Origin: Clostridium sp. 1001275B_160808_H3
GTDB lineage: Bacteria > Bacillota > Clostridia > Clostridiales > Clostridiaceae
Reading direction: 5' to 3'
DNA length: 64,000 nucleotides
Assembly: GCF_015550425.1 (NCBI RefSeq)
Contig: NZ_JADNAT010000017.1
Span: 1 to 64,000 of the forward strand
A program made the position numbers and the translations under genes. This document shows positions 1-9,073 of this stretch, in pieces; position 1 is the first letter of the stretch; each line of letters starts with the position of its first letter. The notes below the pieces were generated by a model. That model saw only the letters and a program-made list of their open reading frames with translations. It made no database searches and was not told the origin of the DNA.

Positions 1-75
1 GAAATGTGTAAAGATGAAGCTAGACACGGACAAGCATTCAAGGGATTATTAGACAGATATTTCGGACAAAACTAA
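1..75 (+). CDS. Rubrerythrin-family protein, C-terminal end only
   Basis: The window opens inside this gene; only the last 24 residues and the TAA stop are visible. They contain EARH, an ExxH diiron ligand motif, followed by GQAFKGLLDRYFG, typical of the last helix of the rubrerythrin diiron domain. A classical rubrerythrin ends with a rubredoxin domain. Ending on the diiron helix therefore suggests the clostridial reverse rubrerythrin or a rubredoxin-less form, a peroxide-reducing enzyme of the oxidative stress response. That subtype call is inference from a short fragment. Confidence 0.75.
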   Translation, partial: EMCKDEARHGQAFKGLLDRYFGQN

Positions 76-107
76 TTTGCCTGATTATTTATAGGGTATC
101 GTTTAAA

Positions 108-147
108 AAAGAGTGTTGTATTATTACGTTAATACAACACTCTTTTT
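108..147 (+). terminator. Rho-independent terminator after the rubrerythrin gene
   Basis: A 13-bp stem (GAGTGTTGTATTA pairing with TAATACAACACTC) with a short loop is followed by a T run, about 35 bases after the rubrerythrin stop. The upstream A run could let it act on both strands. Confidence 0.9.
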
Positions 148-239
148 GTAATGTGAAAATGAGGATGTTTTATATACAAAAATACAATATATAATCTCTT
201 TAAATACTTATAAAAAGTGGATATAATTATAATAAATGA

Positions 240-362
240 TGTATAATGGACAGTGGATAATTGATGAATAAGATTCTTAGGAGTTTAGGAAAATATGTTT
301 TTTATATTTTATAATTCAGCTTTGCTGAATTTTTTCATTAGTTATGCATTATTACTTATCAA
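240..362. repeat. Intergenic palindromic repeat, family A (degenerate copy)
   Basis: Between the terminator and the cardiolipin synthase lies AATGGACAGTGGATAATTGA at one end and a related inverted ATTACTTATCAATT at the other. Inside are TAGGAGTTTAGGAAA and the small hairpin AATTCAGCTTTGCTGAATT. The same blocks recur near 3040, 11972, 21966 and 23282. The rest of the gap (76-388) holds only the terminator and AT-rich sequence that must contain the promoter. Confidence 0.6.
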
Positions 363-388
363 TTAGAAGTATTCTTGGAGGTGATAAG

Positions 389-1816
389 ATGAGCGCATCT
401 ATTTTATTTATAATAGCCTATACCATTAATATTTTATCTGCAATATCATTAATATTTATAGAAAGAAAAGAACCTACTACTACATGGGCATGGTTGTTAA
501 TATTATTAGTTCTTCCAGGAGTTGGATTTATAATATATTTAATTTTTGGTCAAAACTTAAATAGACAAAAGATATTTAGAGAAAAGAAAGTAACAGATGA
601 GAAAAAGGCAAAAGATTTAATTGAAAAATTTAAAGAAGAAAAAAGAGCAGAAAGAATATCAAAAGAATATGTGGATCTTATAATGATGAATTATAATCAT
701 TCAGGAGCATTATATACAACAGGTAATAGCATTAAGAGTTACATTGATGGAGAAGATAAATTTAAGGACTTAATAAATGATATTAGGTCTGCTAAAGATT
801 TTATACATATTGAATATTATATATTTAGATTAGATGGACTAGGAAAATCTATACTAAATGAATTAAAGAAAAAAGTAGATGAAGGTGTAGAAGTAAGACT
901 TTTAATAGATGGAATGGGGTCTAAGTCCATAAGAAATAAAGATATAAAGTACATAAGAAGCTTAGGAATAAAATTTGCAGTATTTTTCCCAGGAATATTA
1001 CCATATATTAATATACGTTTGAATTATAGAAATCATAGAAAGATTGTTGTAATAGATGGAAACATTGGTTATGTAGGTGGCTTTAATGTTGGAGATGAAT
1101 ATATAAACAAAGGAAAGCAATTTGACTTTTGGAGAGATACGCATATAAGAGTTCAAGGAGAAGCTGTAAATGAGCTTAACAAGAGGTTTATTTTAGACTG
1201 GGATTATGCGTCAGAAGAAGAGCTTAAAAGTTATGAAAAATACTTCAATAAGCAAGAAAGCTATGGTGATGTTGGAATACAAATAATATCATCAGGTCCT
1301 GACCATAAAGAAGAATATATAAAGAATGCATATATGAAGATAATTAATAATGCAAAGAAAAATGTATATATTCAAACTCCGTATTTAGTGCCAGATGAAC
1401 CAATGAAAGAAGCGCTGAAGATTGCAGCATTATCTGGAGTAGATGTAAGACTAATGGTACCAGGAGAGCCAGATCATTTCTTTATGGAATGGATATTAAG
1501 TGCTAATATTGGAGAATTAATAGCGTGTGGAGTTAAAATATATAGATATCAAAAAGGTTTTATACATTCAAAAACTATGGTTGCTGATGGAAAGGTGTGT
1601 AGTATTGGTACTGCAAATCTAGATATCAGAAGTTTTCAATTAAATTTTGAGATAAATGCATTCATATTTGAAGATAAATTTGCAAAGGAACAAGAAAAAA
1701 TCTTTTGTAAAGATATTGAAGAGTGTAATTTAGTAACTATGGAAGAGTATAATAATCGAGGAAGATGGTTAAGGATAAAAGAAGCCTTAATAATGTTAAT
1801 TGCTCCAATATTATAA
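389..1816 (+). CDS. cls: Cardiolipin synthase
   Basis: Membrane phospholipase-D-family enzyme that joins two phosphatidylglycerols into cardiolipin. The protein is 475 aa, the usual length. Two N-terminal membrane helices (about residues 1-55) are followed by two HxKxxxxD catalytic motifs, HRKIVVID near residue 215 and HSKTMVAD near residue 393, each followed by the family's glycine- and asparagine-rich signature (VGG, GTAN). An in-frame ATG 45 bases upstream exists, but GGAGGTGAT sits immediately before the ATG at 389, so that start is preferred. It appears monocistronic: a repeat lies upstream and a new promoter downstream. Confidence 0.93.
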   Translation: MSASILFIIAYTINILSAISLIFIERKEPTTTWAWLLILLVLPGVGFIIYLIFGQNLNRQKIFREKKVTDEKKAKDLIEKFKEEKRAERISKEYVDLIMMNYNHSGALYTTGNSIKSYIDGEDKFKDLINDIRSAKDFIHIEYYIFRLDGLGKSILNELKKKVDEGVEVRLLIDGMGSKSIRNKDIKYIRSLGIKFAVFFPGILPYINIRLNYRNHRKIVVIDGNIGYVGGFNVGDEYINKGKQFDFWRDTHIRVQGEAVNELNKRFILDWDYASEEELKSYEKYFNKQESYGDVGIQIISSGPDHKEEYIKNAYMKIINNAKKNVYIQTPYLVPDEPMKEALKIAALSGVDVRLMVPGEPDHFFMEWILSANIGELIACGVKIYRYQKGFIHSKTMVADGKVCSIGTANLDIRSFQLNFEINAFIFEDKFAKEQEKIFCKDIEECNLVTMEEYNNRGRWLRIKEALIMLIAPIL

Positions 1817-1847
1817 AGTTAAAAATATATGAAGCTCTTTCATTATA

Positions 1848-1875
1848 TTGACAAAAGGTTGCTGTTTGGTATAAT
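1848..1875 (+). promoter_or_regulatory. Predicted sigma-A promoter of the aro operon
   Basis: TTGACA at 1848-1853 and TATAAT at 1870-1875 are separated by 16 bases. It is the first strong promoter upstream of aroF and gives a leader of roughly 140 bases. Confidence 0.8.
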
Positions 1876-1899
1876 TAGGTAAAGAAATTTTGATTACTT

Positions 1900-1928
1900 A
1901 AGAGGGCTCATTTGAGGTCTCTTTTTTA
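1900..1928 (+). terminator. Terminator-like hairpin in the aro leader (possible attenuator)
   Basis: AGAGGGCTCATTTGAGGTCTCTTTTTT can fold as an outer AGAG/CTCT stem and an inner CTC/GAG stem with an ATTT loop, followed by six T. It lies about 25 bases after the predicted transcription start and about 95 bases before aroF. A terminator there would reduce read-through into the aro genes, which suggests attenuation. No T-box antiterminator consensus and no obvious leader peptide was seen, so the sensing mechanism is unknown. Confidence 0.5.
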
Positions 1929-2023
1929 ATATAAAAATCTAAATAGCTTAGTTTATATAGATTATTATCTAAATCATCAAATATTAATTATCAGATATTA
2001 ATTAATAAAAAGGGGGCAAGTTC

Positions 2024-3037
2024 ATGATAATTATTTTAAAACCAAAAACAACTGAAGAGGAAATAAGAAAGCTTACAGAAGAACTTGAAGTACAAGGGGT
2101 AAAGGTTAATCCTGTTATAGGAACAGAATTAATAATCTTAGGACTTGTAGGAGATACAAGCAAAATAGATCCTCTTAAAATTGAAGCAAATAATAATGTT
2201 GAAAAGGTAATGCATGTGCAAGAGCCATTCAAAAAAGCTAATAGGTTATTCCATCCAGATAATACAGTTGTAAAAGTAAATAATAGTGAGATAGGTGGAA
2301 ATAAAATAGCTATGATAGCTGGACCATGTTCAGTAGAAAGTGAAGAGCAATTGACATTTATAGCAAATGAAGTTAAGAAATTAGGGGCAAATTTCTTAAG
2401 AGGTGGAGCTTTTAAACCAAGAACTTCACCATATAGTTTCCAAGGATTAGAGTATGATGGTTTAGAATTATTAAAAATAGCAAGGGAACAAACAGGGTTA
2501 CCTATAGTTACAGAAATAATGTCACCATATGATGTTGAGATATTTGAGAGAGATGTAGATGTAATTCAAGTTGGAGCAAGAAATATGCAAAACTTCGATT
2601 TGTTAAAAGAATTAGGAAGGACAAATAAACCAATACTATTAAAAAGAGGCTTATCTGCGACGATAGAAGAGTTTTTAATGAGTGCTGAATATATAATGGC
2701 TGGAGGAAATGAAAATGTAATTCTTTGTGAAAGAGGAATAAGAACATTTGAGACTTATACAAGAAATACATTAGATTTAAGTGCAATACCAGCAATTAAA
2801 AAATTAAGTCATTTACCAGTCATTGTAGATCCAAGCCATGCAACAGGAAAAAGATATATGATATCACCTCTTGCAAAGGCGGCAGTTGCAGTAGGAGCAG
2901 ATGGCCTTATAATAGAGGTACACAACGACCCAGCTAAAGCTTTATGCGATGGTCCACAATCAATAAAACCAGAAGATTACGGAACATTATTTGATGAATT
3001 AAAAGCTATTGCAGCAGCCGTTGGAAGAGAAATATAG
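2024..3037 (+). CDS. aroF: 3-deoxy-7-phosphoheptulonate (DAHP) synthase, copy 1
   Basis: First step of the shikimate pathway: condenses phosphoenolpyruvate and erythrose 4-phosphate. At 337 aa it is the short AroA-beta (KDO8PS-like) type. An N-terminal ferredoxin-like regulatory domain (about residues 1-70) precedes a TIM barrel with [26 protein letters not shown] and [14 protein letters not shown] precedes the ATG. It is first in the aro operon behind a leader hairpin. A close paralogue lies at 10962-11972; the barrels share long identical stretches while the N-terminal domains differ more, so the copies may respond to different effectors (inference). Confidence 0.95.
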   Translation: MIIILKPKTTEEEIRKLTEELEVQGVKVNPVIGTELIILGLVGDTSKIDPLKIEANNNVEKVMHVQEPFKKANRLFHPDNTVVKVNNSEIGGNKIAMIAGPCSVESEEQLTFIANEVKKLGANFLRGGAFKPRTSPYSFQGLEYDGLELLKIAREQTGLPIVTEIMSPYDVEIFERDVDVIQVGARNMQNFDLLKELGRTNKPILLKRGLSATIEEFLMSAEYIMAGGNENVILCERGIRTFETYTRNTLDLSAIPAIKKLSHLPVIVDPSHATGKRYMISPLAKAAVAVGADGLIIEVHNDPAKALCDGPQSIKPEDYGTLFDELKAIAAAVGREI

Positions 3038-3039
3038 GT

Positions 3040-3205
3040 CAATGGATAATGGACAATGCATAATTAAGGAATAAACTCCTTTAGGAGTTTATGAATTAAG
3101 AAATATTTTTTTATAAACTTCGGAGAAGTTTTTCCTAAATTATCAATTGTCCATTATGAATTATCAATTGTAATTGTCAGTTGTCCATTATCAATTATTA
3201 ATTGG
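3040..3205. repeat. Intergenic palindromic repeat, family A
   Basis: The gap between aroF and aroB is filled by this element. It starts with AATGGATAATGGACAATGCA and ends with several inverted copies of the same word (ATTATCAATTGTCCATT, GTTGTCCATTATCAATT). Nested hairpins lie inside (AAACTCCTTTAGGAGTTT, AAACTTCGGAGAAGTTT). It sits inside the operon, just before the aroB ribosome binding site. Confidence 0.8.
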
Positions 3206-3220
3206 AAAGCAGGTGTTTTA

Positions 3221-4288
3221 ATGAAGTTATCCGTAAATTTAATTCATAGTAGCTATGATATTATTATAGAAAAAGGAATAATAAATAAATTATCAAATGA
3301 GATAAAGAATCTTTTTAAAGGTAATAAGATATTTATTTTAACTGATAAAAATGTTGATAAGTTTTATGGGGAGCTAGTATTAAATAATTTAATTAGTGCT
3401 GGCTATGAGGTTAAGAAGGTAGTACTTGATCCTGGTGAAGAAAGTAAGAGTTTTTTCACTTTACCTTTAATTTATGATGAGCTTTTAAATTTTAAGTTTA
3501 CTAGAAGTGATTTAATTATGACTTTAGGTGGAGGAGTTATAGGAGATTTAGGTGGATTTGTTGCATCTACTTATTTAAGAAGTGTACCTTTTGTACAAAT
3601 ACCTACAACTTTATTAGCACAAGTAGATAGTAGCGTAGGTGGAAAAGTTGGAGTAGACTTAGAGAAAGGTAAAAATTTAGTAGGAAGTTTTTATCATCCT
3701 AAGAAAGTAGTTATAGATCCAGAGGTTCTAGAAACTTTAAGTGATAGAGTATTTAATGATGGAATGGCAGAAGTTATTAAATATGGTTGTATAAAAGATA
3801 GAGAGTTTTTTAAAAGTCTAATCAATTATAGTGATAAGAAGGAAGTTATGAACAATATAGAATACATCATTCATAATTGTTGCAAAATTAAGACAGAAGT
3901 TGTGGAAAAAGATGAAAAAGATACTGGGGAAAGAATGCTTTTAAATTTTGGTCACACAATAGGTCATGCAATTGAGCAGTATTATAATTATAGTAAATAT
4001 ACCCATGGAGAAGCTGTTGCAATTGGGATGTATGAAATAACTAAATTAAGTGAAGAATTAGGAATAACAAAGAATGGTACAAAGGATATAATTAAAGATA
4101 TATTAATAAAATATAATCTTCCATATGAACTAACAATAGATATTAAAGAAATATTAGAAACTATGAAGCTTGATAAGAAAAACTTAGGAAACAATTTAAA
4201 TTTGATTTTCTTAAAAGAAATAGGCGATAGCTTTATATACAAAACAACAAGTAAAATATTTCAGAAAAATGAAGAAATGGAAGAATGA
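3221..4288 (+). CDS. aroB: 3-dehydroquinate synthase
   Basis: Second shikimate-pathway step: NAD- and metal-dependent cyclisation of DAHP to 3-dehydroquinate. At 355 aa it matches the family. Visible motifs are LGGGVIGDLGGFVASTYLRS (NAD-binding), PTTLLAQVDSSVGGK and the metal-site stretch LNFGHTIGHAIE with its histidines near residues 245-250. The start has GCAGGTG upstream. It is second in the aro operon and is flanked on both sides by intergenic repeats. Confidence 0.96.
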   Translation: MKLSVNLIHSSYDIIIEKGIINKLSNEIKNLFKGNKIFILTDKNVDKFYGELVLNNLISAGYEVKKVVLDPGEESKSFFTLPLIYDELLNFKFTRSDLIMTLGGGVIGDLGGFVASTYLRSVPFVQIPTTLLAQVDSSVGGKVGVDLEKGKNLVGSFYHPKKVVIDPEVLETLSDRVFNDGMAEVIKYGCIKDREFFKSLINYSDKKEVMNNIEYIIHNCCKIKTEVVEKDEKDTGERMLLNFGHTIGHAIEQYYNYSKYTHGEAVAIGMYEITKLSEELGITKNGTKDIIKDILIKYNLPYELTIDIKEILETMKLDKKNLGNNLNLIFLKEIGDSFIYKTTSKIFQKNEEMEE

Positions 4289-4455
4289 AAGAATTAATGA
4301 AATAACTCGGTAAACAGAGTTATGATTATATAGGTGAATATTAGAAAAGAGAAAAAGAATGAAAAGGGAAAGAATGAGAAGTAAAATATAAGAAATTAAT
4401 AGTGAAAAAATTATTACCATTAACTTTTTCGTTTTTTAACTCTTTAATTCTTCCC
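4283..4455. repeat. Intergenic palindromic repeat, family B
   Basis: The aroB-aroA gap is rich in purine words (GAATGAAAGAATTAATGAAA, AATGAAAAGGGAAAGAATGA) on one side. The other side has the complementary pyrimidine words (AACTTTTTCG, AACTCTTTAATTCTTCCCATT). A short internal inverted repeat (AACTCGGTAAACAGAGTT) is present. Related arms occur near 19230, 32640 and 35340. Confidence 0.6.
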
Positions 4456-4477
4456 ATTACAAATAAGGTGGTGTTTT

Positions 4478-5773
4478 ATGAATAGTTTAAGATTATCGAA
4501 ATCTAGATTAAATGGAACGGTGAAGGTTCCACCTTCTAAAAGTATGTCACATAGAGCTATTATTTGTGCTGCTTTAGGGAGTGGGACTTCTGTAATAGAA
4601 AATATAGATTATTCAGATGATATTAATGCAACTATAGATGCAATGATTGCATTGGGAGCTGTTATAGATAGGGATACAAATAAGGTGACAATAAGTGGGA
4701 TATATAGAGAAGATTCAATAATCAATCCAGTTAGAGCGATTGACTGTAATGAGTCAGGCTCTACTTTGAGATTTATTATACCTATATCTTTATTATTTGC
4801 TGGAATGACTAAGTTTGTTGGAAAAGGAAACTTAGGTAAAAGACCTTTAGACACATATTTTGATATATTCAAGGAACAAGGTATCAAATATCATAGTGTA
4901 GAAAATGATTTAAATATGATTGTCAAGGGGGTATTACAGCCAGGAGAATTTAATTTGCCTGGGAATATAAGTTCGCAATTTATCACAGGACTTTTATTTT
5001 CACTTCCTTTATTAGATGGTGACTCTAAAATCAATATAAGTACTAGAATAGAGTCAAAGGGATATATTGATTTAACATTAGATTGTATGAAGGATTTTGG
5101 AATAGAAATAGAAAATAAAGATTACAAAGAGTTTATAGTTAAAGGAAATCAAAAGTATATATCTAGAAACTATAGAGTTGAAGGCGATTATTCGCAGGCA
5201 GCATTTTATCTTGCTGCAGATGCACTTGGATCAAATGTAACTATTAGTGATTTAAAAAAGGATTCCCTTCAAGGAGATAAAGAAGTAATAGATATACTAG
5301 AAAGAATGGGAGCAAAATTTATAGTTGATAGGAATCATATTAAGTGCAAAGTAGAAGAAGAATTGGCATCCACTATAATAGATGCATCACAATGCCCAGA
5401 TATAATTCCAGTAATATCATTAGTAGCAACACTTGCAAAAGGAAGAACTGAAATTGTTAATGCAAGCAGACTTAGAATTAAAGAGTGTGACAGATTAAAG
5501 GCTGTGGCTACTGAACTTAATAAGTTAGGAGCTAAAATAGTAGAAAAGGAAAATGGTCTTATAATAGATGGTGTAGATGAACTTGAAGGTGGAGTACAGG
5601 TTTGGAGCTGGAAGGATCATAGGATAGCAATGACTTTAGCGATAGCATCAACTAGATGTAAAAATCCTATTGAATTAACTGATTATGATTGTGTAGCAAA
5701 ATCTTATCCAGGCTTTTTTGAAGATTTTAAAATGCTAGGAGGAAATGTAGATGAGTGGGGTATGGGGCAATAA
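4478..5773 (+). CDS. aroA: 3-phosphoshikimate 1-carboxyvinyltransferase (EPSP synthase)
   Basis: Transfers enolpyruvate from phosphoenolpyruvate to shikimate 3-phosphate. The 431-aa protein carries the family signatures PPSKSMSHRAIICAAL near residue 17, GNSGSTLRF-like NESGSTLRFIIPI near residue 90 and RIKECDRLKAVATEL near residue 335. The start follows AAGGTGGTG. Its 3' end overlaps the start of aroC by 23 bases, indicating translational coupling. NESGST in place of the commoner GN(A/S)GTT is usual for class II, glyphosate-tolerant clostridial-type enzymes; that tolerance is inference. Confidence 0.96.
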   Translation: MNSLRLSKSRLNGTVKVPPSKSMSHRAIICAALGSGTSVIENIDYSDDINATIDAMIALGAVIDRDTNKVTISGIYREDSIINPVRAIDCNESGSTLRFIIPISLLFAGMTKFVGKGNLGKRPLDTYFDIFKEQGIKYHSVENDLNMIVKGVLQPGEFNLPGNISSQFITGLLFSLPLLDGDSKINISTRIESKGYIDLTLDCMKDFGIEIENKDYKEFIVKGNQKYISRNYRVEGDYSQAAFYLAADALGSNVTISDLKKDSLQGDKEVIDILERMGAKFIVDRNHIKCKVEEELASTIIDASQCPDIIPVISLVATLAKGRTEIVNASRLRIKECDRLKAVATELNKLGAKIVEKENGLIIDGVDELEGGVQVWSWKDHRIAMTLAIASTRCKNPIELTDYDCVAKSYPGFFEDFKMLGGNVDEWGMGQ

Positions 5774-6830
5774 TATAAAAGTTTCTATATTTGGAGAATC
5801 CCATGGAAATGCCATAGGAATTAATATAGATGGTTTGCCATCAGGTTTTGAAATAGATATGGATAAAGTTCTTTTAGAAATGAATAGAAGAGCTCCAGGG
5901 AAAAATGCAATGTCAACAGCAAGAAAAGAAAGTGATCTTCCAGAAATATTAAGTGGATATTTTGAAGGCAAGACTACAGGAACACCTCTTTGTGCAATAA
6001 TAAGAAATGCTGATACAAGGTCAAAAGATTATAATAAAACAAAGGATTATATGAGACCTGGGCATGCTGACTATACAGGATATATGAGGTATGATGGATT
6101 TAATGACTATAGAGGTGGTGGTCATTTTTCAGGAAGAATAACTGCAAATTTAGTTTTTGCAGGAGCTGTATGTAAGCAGATATTAGAAAAAGAAGGTATA
6201 TTTATAGGTGCTCATATATCTTCAATAAAAGATATAGAAGATAAAGATTTTAATAGTACAAATATATCTAAAGAGCAGATATTAAATTTAAGAAAAATGG
6301 AATTACCATTAATTGATGATTCTTTAGCTGAAAAGATAAAGCATACTATATTACAAGCAAAGTATGATGGAGATTCAGTTGGAGGTACCATAGAATGTGC
6401 TGTTACTGGAATAAACCCTGGAATAGGTAATCCATTTTTCGATTCAGTAGAATCTACATTAGCTCATTTAATGTTTTCAGTACCAGCAGTAAAAGGAATA
6501 GAGTTTGGTAAGGGATTTGAAATGACTAACATGTTTGGGTCAGAATGTAATGATGAATATTATTATGATGGAGATAAGATAAAAACAAAAACTAATAATA
6601 ATGGTGGAATACTAGGTGGAATTACAAATGGAATGCCTATATTATTTAAGGTTGCAATAAAGCCTACAGCATCTATTATAAAAGAGCAAAATACAATAGA
6701 TATTAATACAAATGAAAATGTTAAGTTTAGAGTTGAAGGAAGACACGACCCATGTATAGTTCAAAGAGCTGTACCTGTTATTGAGGCTGTAACAGCAATA
6801 GGCTTACTTGACTTAATAAAGGGGAGATAA
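5751..6830 (+). CDS. aroC: Chorismate synthase
   Basis: Final common step of the shikimate pathway: reduced-FMN-dependent conversion of EPSP to chorismate. The 359-aa protein starts MSGVWGNNIKVSIFGESHG and contains RPGHADYTG, RGGGHFSGRITA and the C-terminal RHDPCIVQRAVPV, all family signatures. The start codon lies inside aroA in another frame; AGGAAATG precedes it. It is followed by pheA after three bases. Confidence 0.97.
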   Translation: MSGVWGNNIKVSIFGESHGNAIGINIDGLPSGFEIDMDKVLLEMNRRAPGKNAMSTARKESDLPEILSGYFEGKTTGTPLCAIIRNADTRSKDYNKTKDYMRPGHADYTGYMRYDGFNDYRGGGHFSGRITANLVFAGAVCKQILEKEGIFIGAHISSIKDIEDKDFNSTNISKEQILNLRKMELPLIDDSLAEKIKHTILQAKYDGDSVGGTIECAVTGINPGIGNPFFDSVESTLAHLMFSVPAVKGIEFGKGFEMTNMFGSECNDEYYYDGDKIKTKTNNNGGILGGITNGMPILFKVAIKPTASIIKEQNTIDINTNENVKFRVEGRHDPCIVQRAVPVIEAVTAIGLLDLIKGR

Positions 6831-6833
6831 TTA

Positions 6834-7961
6834 ATGAGTGAATTAGAAGAGTATAGAAAAGAAATTGATTCTATAGATAAAGAATTAATTTCTTTATTTG
6901 AAAAAAGAATGGATGTTGCAGTTAAGGTTGGTGAATATAAAAAGAAGAATAAGTTACCAATTTTTAATGGTAAAAGAGAAGAAGAAGTTATAGAAAAAAA
7001 TATAAAAAAGCTTAATAATAGTTCATATATGGACATTGGAAGAAGCTTTTTTGAAAATTTAATGGAATTAAGCAGATCCCTTCAATCTAATGTAATACAA
7101 GAAAATAATAATATTCAAAATAACCTAATTGGAGAAAACTCAAATTTTATATTTGGATATCAAGGAGTTAAAGGATCTTTTAGTGAAGAAGCTCTTTTAA
7201 AGTACTTTAAAAACTGCGATAATGCAAAAAACTATGATGAGTTTGTAGATGTATTTGATGCTTTAAAAAATAATGAAATACAATATGCAATTTTACCTAT
7301 TGAAAATTCATATACAGGAGCAATTACTGAAGTATATGATCTTCTGGTTAAGTATGGATTTTATATTATTGGAGAAGAATGCATTAAAATAGATCAGCAT
7401 TTAATTGGAGTAAAAGGATCAGATATAAATAGCATACAGGAAATATATTCACATCCTCAAGGATTTGAACAGAGCAAGAAGTTTTTAAGTAGATATCAAA
7501 ATATGAAGTTAATACCATATCATAATACAGCAATAAGTGCTAAGCTAATTTCAGAGTTAAAAGATACTAAAAAAGCTGCTATAGCAAGTAAAAGGGCAGC
7601 ACAAATTTATGGACTAGATATATTACAAGAAAACATAAATGATAAAAAGGATAATCATACTAAATTTATAATTATAGGAAAAGAATTAAAATATAATGAT
7701 GAATGTAATAAAATTAGTGTAGTATTTTCTTTGGAAGATAAGGCTGGTACACTTTATAATTTATTAAGATACTTTGCAGAAAATAATATAAATATGATTA
7801 AGATAGAATCAAGGCCAAATAAGCATGAATCTTGGAAGTATTTACTTTATGTTGATTTTGAAGGCAGCCTAGAAAATTGTGAAGTTAAAAATGCTTTAAA
7901 ACTTATAGAACAAAATAGTGGATACTTTAAAATTATTGGAAGCTATAAGGCGAGTTTATAG
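6834..7961 (+). CDS. pheA: Bifunctional chorismate mutase / prephenate dehydratase
   Basis: Commits chorismate to phenylalanine. The AroQ-type chorismate mutase domain (about residues 1-85, IDSIDKELISLFEKRMDVA) precedes the dehydratase domain (about 105-285: GYQGVKGSFSEEA, PIENSYTGAI, SHPQGFEQSKKFL, NHTKFIIIG). A C-terminal ACT domain (about 295-370) carries the ESRP motif used in phenylalanine feedback inhibition. At 375 aa it has the length of fused P-proteins. A GGGGAG site sits before the ATG. It is the last gene of the first aro operon; a hairpin terminator follows. Confidence 0.96.
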   Translation: MSELEEYRKEIDSIDKELISLFEKRMDVAVKVGEYKKKNKLPIFNGKREEEVIEKNIKKLNNSSYMDIGRSFFENLMELSRSLQSNVIQENNNIQNNLIGENSNFIFGYQGVKGSFSEEALLKYFKNCDNAKNYDEFVDVFDALKNNEIQYAILPIENSYTGAITEVYDLLVKYGFYIIGEECIKIDQHLIGVKGSDINSIQEIYSHPQGFEQSKKFLSRYQNMKLIPYHNTAISAKLISELKDTKKAAIASKRAAQIYGLDILQENINDKKDNHTKFIIIGKELKYNDECNKISVVFSLEDKAGTLYNLLRYFAENNINMIKIESRPNKHESWKYLLYVDFEGSLENCEVKNALKLIEQNSGYFKIIGSYKASL

Positions 7962-8046
7962 TATATAAATTAACTCTTAGCACATAAGTAAGATTAATAA
8001 TAAAATATAAGCTGAATTAAAAAATAATAAACTATAATTTTTAATA

Positions 8047-8082
8047 TAAGGGTTACTTTTTAGAGTATCCCTTTTAATTTTT
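8047..8082 (+). terminator. Terminator after pheA
   Basis: AAGGGTTACT pairs with AGTATCCCTT around a short T-rich loop and is followed by TTTTAATTTTTTT. It closes aroF-aroB-aroA-aroC-pheA. Confidence 0.75.
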
Positions 8083-8094
8083 TTAAAAGGTAAT

Positions 8095-8380
8095 AGTTTA
8101 GAAACTTAATATACTAATAAATTTTTTGCTTATTAGTATATAATTTAATGAATAAATGTATTGCCTATAAGGATTTAAGCTATGGATGAAACTTATAATC
8201 TTTATAAATAAAATAATAAAAAAATAGTAGTAATTAGAAAAATTTAGGTGTATAATTATAATATAAATAATATTTAGAATTTTAAGAAAATAATATTGAA
8301 ATTAAAAAAGAAGGAAGGGTAACCTTTCTTTTAAAATTACCATTCTTATAAACGTTTACAAAGTGATAGGAGGCATTTTT
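8095..8380 (+). promoter_or_regulatory. AT-rich leader upstream of the GNAT gene
   Basis: No gene is seen here. TATAATTATAATATAA near 8250 could supply a -10 box. AAAGAAGG and CCTTTCTTTT form a small hairpin at about 8306-8333, just before the gene. A cre/LacI-like half, AAACGTTTACA, lies at 8351-8361. None of these is strong enough to name a regulator. Confidence 0.35.
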
Positions 8381-8797
8381 ATGGTGGGTTTTGATGTGAG
8401 GGAAATTAAATTAAATGATTATGAGGATATTCATAGGCTTAATTCAAAGCTAGATTATTCAAACATAAAATCCATAGCAGAAGATAAAAGTTCTATAGTT
8501 CTTGTAGCACAATTAAATGATGATGTTATAGGTTATGTTAATAGTAATCTTATTGAGGACATAAATTATAATAAAAGATTAGATATTAACGATATAATTG
8601 TTGATGAAAAATATAGAGGATTAGGAGTAGGGCATCAACTAATATTAGAGCTTGAAAAGAATGCAAAACAAAATGAAGTAATGTATATAGTAAACAGTAA
8701 TAAAGAATATAATGAAGAAGAAGTTAAATTTTATAATAGACAAGGGTTTAAATTAGATAATAAAAGGCAATTTATAAAAAATGAATATATTCAATAG
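8381..8797 (+). CDS. GNAT-family N-acetyltransferase
   Basis: Predicted acetyl-CoA-dependent acetyltransferase of 138 aa. The core motif A is VDEKYRGLGVGHQLILELE (about residues 73-92), with the (Q/R)xxGxG/A pyrophosphate-binding pattern as RGLGVG; a C-terminal FYNRQGFKLDNKRQFIK matches motif B. An upstream in-frame ATG at 8363 exists, but ATAGGAGGC places the start at 8381. It sits alone between two terminators inside the aromatic cluster. Its substrate cannot be inferred from sequence; no shikimate-pathway role is known for the family. Confidence 0.8.
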   Translation: MVGFDVREIKLNDYEDIHRLNSKLDYSNIKSIAEDKSSIVLVAQLNDDVIGYVNSNLIEDINYNKRLDINDIIVDEKYRGLGVGHQLILELEKNAKQNEVMYIVNSNKEYNEEEVKFYNRQGFKLDNKRQFIKNEYIQ

Positions 8798-8802
8798 CAT
8801 AT

Positions 8803-8844
8803 AAGCAGTGATACTTAGAAAGTGTTTCACTGCTTTAATTTTTT
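8803..8844 (+). terminator. Terminator after the GNAT gene
   Basis: AAGCAGTGATACT pairs with AGTGTTTCACTGCTT and is followed by TTAATTTTTT. Confidence 0.85.
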
Positions 8845-9073
8845 AGAAAAATCTTTTTTTAATATTCAAGTTAATATTCTTTAATTTATAATGATATTAA
8901 GCAAATCAAAGTGTATATGTCTAAGATTATGATGATTTAATAGAATCAGAACTATAAATAATATTGTACATATCCATTTTTATAAAAAATATTTGATTAT
9001 GTTATAATATTTATAATCAAGAAAATAGTTAAATAACATAATATAAATTAAGATAGAGATAGGGGGGACGGTT

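Noticed and set aside
1876..2023. T-box leader before aroF
   Set aside because: No AGGGTGGNACCGCG-like antiterminator is present; only a terminator-like hairpin is seen.
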